From the NCBI RefSeq assembly GCF_938040765.1, contig NZ_CALIAA010000004.1:1-6448 (forward strand): DNA of 6,448 nucleotides, written 5' to 3'. The translations under genes and the position numbers were made by a program. The first letter of the stretch is position 1. Each line of letters begins with the position of its first letter. The notes below the pieces were generated by a model, which had not been told where the DNA came from, did not search any database, and saw only the letters and a program-made list of their open reading frames with translations. Positions 6,340-6,448 of this stretch are shown here, one piece after another. Origin of the DNA: an uncultured Fretibacterium sp. (GTDB taxonomy: Bacteria; Synergistota; Synergistia; Synergistales; Aminobacteriaceae).

Positions 6340-6344
6340 GCAAT

Positions 6345-6354
6345 CCCCCTCCTC
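6345..6354 (-). promoter_or_regulatory. Ribosome binding site of the molybdenum hydroxylase gene
   Basis: On the minus strand GAGGAGGGGG ends 5 nt before the ATG at 6339. It rules out the further 30 in-frame codons up to 6429, which run through the hairpin and repeat region and do not resemble a hydroxylase N-terminus. Confidence 0.8.
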
Positions 6355-6369
6355 GCCGTCGGCCCTCCG

Positions 6370-6398
6370 CCGGGCGGCCTTTACTAAGGGCCGCCCGG
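6370..6398 (-). other. GC-rich hairpin in the leader of the molybdenum hydroxylase gene
   Basis: CCGGGCGGCC (6370-6379) and GGCCGCCCGG (6389-6398) form a perfect 10-bp stem with a 9-nt loop, 15 bp upstream of the Shine-Dalgarno sequence. No T-run follows on either strand, so it is not a standard terminator. It could be an mRNA leader structure or a dyad operator with a 9-bp centre. It is too short to be a molybdenum cofactor riboswitch as seen here. Confidence 0.6.
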
Positions 6399-6412
6399 AA
6401 CGGGACAAATTC

Positions 6413-6430
6413 AGGGAAGCGCTGATCAAA
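6413..6430. repeat. Intergenic repeat, copy upstream of the molybdenum hydroxylase gene
   Basis: AGGGAAGCGCTGATCAAA matches the copy at 3713-3730 with two transitions, in direct orientation. It lies 74 bp before the hydroxylase start codon and borders an AT-rich stretch (6424-6448) that continues beyond the window. It may be a dispersed intergenic element or the end of a mobile element; no transposase is visible. Confidence 0.6.
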
Positions 6431-6448
6431 ACAAAAACGCATATTTTG

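Noticed and set aside
4105..6387. A 760-codon open frame on the plus strand, antisense to the molybdenum hydroxylase
   Set aside because: It lies opposite a gene with full domain content. Long antisense frames are common in GC-rich coding DNA because stop codons are rare. Its translation is rich in Arg, Gly, His and Val with no recognisable motif and no ribosome binding site.
5534..6442. A 302-codon minus-strand frame overlapping the 5' part of the hydroxylase gene
   Set aside because: It is an out-of-frame shadow of the iron-sulfur region with Gly/Arg-rich, low-complexity translation.

Overview
The window is GC-rich throughout (by eye well above 60% G+C) and holds five genes in two convergent blocks. 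It suggests an anaerobic bacterium with a high-GC genome. The family mix (a Bacillus-type threonine synthase and a molybdenum hydroxylase of the selenium-dependent xanthine dehydrogenase type) would fit the Synergistota or a clostridial relative, but no marker gene is present and this placement is inference.

Plus strand, 1-864: the 3' part of an unrecognised protein gene that enters from the left edge. Next comes a regulatory stretch (865-1012) with a near-consensus sigma-70 promoter, an inverted repeat overlapping its -10 box, a leader hairpin and a 12-nt tandem repeat that runs into the ribosome binding site. From there a three-gene unit is read: thrC (threonine synthase, TTG start), thrB (homoserine kinase, ATGA overlap with thrC) and, 93 bp later, a 160-residue protein consisting only of the two C-terminal ACT domains of aspartate kinase. 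A strong rho-independent terminator (3618-3650) closes the unit. ThrB phosphorylates homoserine and ThrC converts O-phosphohomoserine to threonine. The ACT protein looks like a detached threonine- or lysine-sensing module of aspartate kinase, the first enzyme of the same pathway. No aspartate kinase catalytic domain or homoserine dehydrogenase is in the window.

Minus strand, 6339-3757: one 860-residue molybdenum hydroxylase with an N-terminal double [2Fe-2S] domain fused to the molybdopterin-binding domain and no FAD domain. It most resembles the selenium-dependent xanthine dehydrogenase family and would act in purine hydroxylation. Its 5' side (6340-6448) has a clear Shine-Dalgarno sequence, a 10-bp GC hairpin and an AT-rich end. 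An 18-bp sequence with two mismatches occurs on both sides of this gene in the same orientation.

I saw no tRNA, rRNA, CRISPR array, transposase or prophage gene. The most interesting items are the stand-alone ACT regulatory gene inside the threonine operon, the structured thrC leader, and the repeat flanking the hydroxylase gene. None of this amounts to a clearly new system.
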